This document shows positions 60,131-64,000 of a DNA stretch of 64,000 bases, piece by piece. Every line of letters begins with the position of its first letter. Position 1 is the stretch's first letter. The DNA lies in the NCBI GenBank assembly GCA_004794785.1, contig SJOL01004547.1, forward strand, positions 65,365 through 129,364, in the 5' to 3' direction. This DNA comes from Opisthorchis felineus (taxonomy: Eukaryota; Platyhelminthes; Trematoda; Opisthorchiida; Opisthorchiidae). Under the pieces are notes generated by a model, which was not told the DNA's origin, made no database searches, and was given only the letters and a program-made list of their open reading frames with translations. A program made the translations under genes and the position numbers.

Positions 60131-63100
60131 CTTCGTAAAATTGTCACAAATATCGAAAACATCCGAGCGCCGATTGCTTTGCGCGCAAAGATCACGTCCG
60201 CAAGGGTTATCTGGTACAGCAGGGTAAATGTATCTTAAGCGAAACGTCACTTATGTTGGTCGTTTATTTGAGACTTCCAAAACTGTACCATCTTTCCTCA
60301 GTTTATTTAAGCGGGCTGGTGTCCTATGGGTGTTTAATATGCAAAAAACGCCAGAAAAGCTAGATTCTCAACATTTTTCTTGCTAAAATCATGCAAAACC
60401 GTCCTGGAGACACTCGTTTCACTCACCAGCACATAAGCCAAGATTTTGGCCTCGCTCATCAATATTCGGTAGTCGACGTGCACAAGAAGTTGTCAGCATA
60501 GTGATTCATTTCATCCTCCAGTCCCCGCTTCAAAATGATCTCCAAATCTTTGAATCCTTGCTTATATGCGAAGAAGCTGGTGTCAGGTTAGTTGGGATTT
60601 AATTAGTTTACGTGTTGAAAGTTAAACCTGATAACTTCACCCGGTGACAGCTCATTGCAGACGTTTAATGGTCAGCTGTGTTTCAGTTAATTCCAACGAT
60701 TTCGGAAAGCTTCGAGTCCTATTTGCGATCTGAACTGCAGCGTCTTATTTTCCAGGTAGGTTAACTTGAACAGTGCGATCGACATGGCTGGATACCTTGT
60801 TGATGCTCAAGAATACGTTATCTTTGGGAATCCCCTGGTTAACATTTTTAGCCCATATGCAACCCCTGGAAACACCATGAGATACGGTCAGCTGATAATG
60901 GATAATCTTGCATTGGAGTGAGATTCCCGTTTGCTTACGGGACATAGTGATTTCCCCCTTTTTTTATCATTTCAGACTAAATTCCGCAGTCTTAAGAGGT
61001 CTGTGGTAACTCCGAGGCACATATCTAGGCTTTGATTCCTGAACCCCGTAAACAGGCACACTGATAAATCTGGATTACACGACATTTAGTGACACTCGTC
61101 TTTTGAACTCGGGATCTGCTTTTAATCCAACTTCTAAAATGGTAGAAGGAGCTTTATCTATGTGATTTTAAGATTGCATCGACGATCTTCTCCTGTACAA
61201 ATCCCAGAACTGAAGAAAGCGCTCACACGGGTTCCTTGCCAAGGAGTCTGAAGTTTCGATTCATACAACAAAAACCCTTTTGGATTAGCCATTGCTGTAA
61301 GTGCCAGCCATGTTCATCTTTATATACAGAGCTTGCTGCGGAAGGATCACCTCTGCGGTCTCTCTCCCTCTCTCTGTTCTCCGATTTTATTCGGTAGCCG
61401 CCTTTTTGCCAGGCCAATGAAAGCTTAATTTTCCTTTTAGATGACTTACGCGGGTTCACCTATTTGTACATTTGATTTAAAGCATCAGAAGGCAACGTCT
61501 TGTGATTCTGCCGCAGGTTGGTCCAGTCCCGTGATCATTTGTGTTACTTTAATCTGTGCGGTTTTTATTCATGCTGATCTCCCACATGCCGCATGAAAAT
61601 GAACAGTGTGCTTTGCCTGCTTTCGGTGTCATTACCAGACCCTAGTCTTCTCATCCTAAGTCCAGCTGTATAATATAGTGTGCCCTTTAGCCTGCACCAG
61701 ATTGTTAGCAGACAGTTTACTCCGTGGATTCACAGTACGAGTTTAAATTACCTAGGTCCTGGGGTGTTTACTCGTGCACCTGCGAGAAGTAACGGTTACT
61801 TCGTACTTGCAGTCATCGATTGACAGTTACACAAGGCCAAACGTCGGCTTTCATTTATAACTAGACGTTTGCCTAGAATTATTTTGCAAGTCTATACACC
61901 ATGGAACGTTGTCTCCTAAAAGTGCCTTCAGGTGAGTGCGTATGGGTCCCCCGTAGTCCAAAGACTTACAGATACTCCTTTTCCATTTACTTATCGGCTG
62001 GTAAATCGTATGACCTCTGACACCAGGTGACAAACAACGTTTCTTCAAAGGCCGTCTCCAGTTGTCTAGAAAGTTATCAGCTTGGCGATATAAGCACCAA
62101 ACACAATGATGCACTTCGATGTTCTGTGACAAGAAATGCGCCGCGGCTATTTCAATTCGGTTTCCAACCAAGTCGTCCGGGTTTGTATACATCTACATTT
62201 CCACTGATTCGCCGCTTGGTTGTTTTTTTATCTTATATTTAGCCACGTGGTCCCCCGTAGGAATAGCATCATGCTTCTCTAATCAAAACTATCAGACTAG
62301 ATGTAAATAGCCGCTCAGTTGACTTATTTCGCGAAGATTAATTCTTCCTAGCTTACACCTAATTATCCAGGCCATTTCGAGATTTTTAATGGGATGTACT
62401 TAATTTGTCAACTTTGGAACTGTCCTCCCGCTAGCTCACTTGATGTGGGTGAGTAATGTGGATAATAAGTCGCAGACAAAACGTCTTCACATAGCAATCC
62501 ATTTACGGAGCACGCAAGTCAGTTATTTTTCGGTCAGTCATTTTTCTTGGTTATCTTTTTCAAAGGAGAGGGGACAGTTAGCGCCATAACCTTCGGATAA
62601 AACCTGCTCTGCTACTCTCAATCTTGCAACTTCCACAAAAAATGGAACTTTCCTGAAAACCGTGCTTTTGGGATTTTTGTAGCAGAGAATATAGCAGAAC
62701 AACCGACACAGTGTCATAGGCTGACTGTTCCGAAAAAATGTTTGTTCAACTTAATCGTCTGAATGTCGGAATCATTAGCAGAAAGCACTACTTTCAAAAA
62801 ATCTTCAACCGTAAAGAAATGCTAAAAAAATATAGATCACTACAGGCGAATAAACGTTGGCCCAAATGTGTTAAAAAGAGGAAACGTACTGTTGTTGATG
62901 CTAGACAATTTTAGTACGATAAAAATCACAATTAAAATCACGATTATTCTTGTGTGGAGAAACAATAAACGTAATCTTATTCTCATCCGTGCTCTCGTCT
63001 CTCTAGTATTCTATTCATTTTTCTACCCATTTTGAATTAGGTAATGTTTTAGGTTATAATATTTTCTTTAAACTAGCTCTCGTGAGACACGCTGCGGGCT

Positions 63101-64000
63101 CTTAAAAAGCAGTCACAATATTGCAGAGAAAAAATTGCGTAACCAAGTCACCAAATAAAACATGTGTCAAGCGCTTCTTTTTAGCTTAAGGGTGCAAGGT
63201 CCTCGCCAAAAGGTAATTCATTCATGCGCTTGGTCTCGTTCTCATGATCAGGGTCTGGGCAGTTCAAGATTATCCGTTTTGTGGTACTACGTTGATCAGT
63301 GGAACAAAAATCTCTCTTAATTTCTGTATGTGGTATCACTACCAGCAAGCTGATATCCGAAATTCTGAGTTTTGTCTATCCTGGTGTGCGACTGATATGG
63401 AACTTATCGAAACGGCGATACATAAAAAAACCATCGGTTATGCTCTGCCAGTGATCAAATCACTTCTAATTCTTTGGTTAGGGCAACCGCTTTACTAGTT
63501 CATGATTTGTCTTTGGCTCCAAAACCCCAAGAATACCTCGAAAACAGCAAGTCCACAGCTTTCTCCGGGAATATATTGTCTGCAATTAGAAGTGGCTAGC
63601 CCAATAAGTGTAGTTCGGATTCGCCTATGCATATGTGATCTTTGAGTTTCATCTCTTCTGCTCCCATCTGCTGACCGTTATGGGTTTGTAATGGGTTCTG
63701 GCCTTCCATATTCTTCAGGTTTCCAAGTTATGCACTTCACTGGTGCGCCTCCAGGGGGATTCTTTTCTCTCGGGTCTTTCGTCCGATTGTTAGCAGCATT
63801 CGAGTATAAATGGTGGTTCTTTGCAAGTATTGGTGCAAAGGTTCGGTCCACTTCAAGGCACTGTAGTTCCACTTGCCAAGATTTTCACATTGATAATCTG
63901 CCGAAATTTGGTAGATCGGGTGCGTTCTTTGGTTTTCAATCAGATGAGTGTTGATCTGTTTCCTGAGCTTGGCAATTAACTTGCAAACGGTTCCTCACCA
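60131..64000. other. Upstream part of the LAR locus; no supported exon
   Basis: Further FN3 exons are expected upstream on the minus strand, but no frame here shows an FN3 pattern together with splice sites of agreeing phase. Frames at 60745-60945, 61223-61459 and 63678-63872 (minus) were examined and not accepted. A CT-rich run lies at about 61360-61378. The stretch is probably an intron. Confidence 0.5.

Noticed and set aside
60745..60945. Minus frame with a weak FN3-like pattern (IIHYQLTV)
   Set aside because: There is no pyrimidine-rich acceptor upstream, no donor at the expected end, and the conserved Tyr of strand F is missing.
63678..63954. Overlapping open frames on both strands at the right end
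   Set aside because: I could not match either to FN3 or Ig domains or to a mobile element, and no splice phase could be tested at the window edge.
1..64000. Prokaryotic features (operons, ribosome binding sites, CRISPR arrays, rRNA)
   Set aside because: The window is intron-bearing eukaryotic DNA; no direct repeats with regular spacers and no rRNA sequence are seen.

Overview
The window is eukaryotic nuclear DNA. It has one long, intron-rich protein gene on the minus strand and a set of decayed retroelements in the introns and flanks. The intron-to-exon ratio, the RTE-like retroelements with close resemblance to elements known from parasitic flatworms, and the low coding density suggest a large-genome flatworm, most likely a trematode. 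The species is an inference; nothing in the window proves it.

The gene is a LAR-type (type IIa) receptor protein tyrosine phosphatase. Eleven exons between 59430 and 8659, plus one tentative exon at 60130-60028, can be chained with matching splice phases and no break in the alignment to the LAR family. The eleven secure exons give 4008 bp, or 1335 residues plus a stop. In order they encode the end of the second-last fibronectin III (FN3) domain, the last FN3 domain, the membrane-proximal region, the transmembrane helix, a long serine-rich juxtamembrane segment, phosphatase domain D1, phosphatase domain D2 and an extended C-terminal tail. The N-terminal part (signal peptide, Ig domains, earlier FN3 domains) lies beyond the right edge.

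The most interesting feature is D1. In ordinary LAR proteins D1 is the active phosphatase and D2 is inactive. Here D1 keeps the P-loop Cys and Arg but has WSE where WPD is expected, KNRC where KNRY is expected, and ES where QT is expected in the Q-loop. D2 has the usual inactive pattern (WPE, KNRI) with an intact P-loop. Neither domain therefore has the canonical general acid, so this receptor may be a pseudophosphatase or may have changed substrate.

Layout: 1-8658 is the gene's 3' flank with no convincing gene. 8659-17564 holds the D2 exons and a 7.6 kb intron with RTE-like and tRNA-SINE remnants. 21466-39366 holds the D1 exons and a 12.8 kb intron with a 2.9 kb RTE-like copy (26190-29110), its 3' fragment (35970-36222) and SINEs. 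44374-49677 holds the transmembrane, membrane-proximal and last FN3 exons. 49678-59127 is a 9.5 kb intron with a decayed R2-superfamily element (about 51055-53440) and a Penelope-like GIY-YIG fragment (56775-57010). 59128-60130 holds the FN3 boundary exons; 60131-64000 has no supported exon. All recognised LINE and Penelope remnants lie on the plus strand, antisense to the gene.
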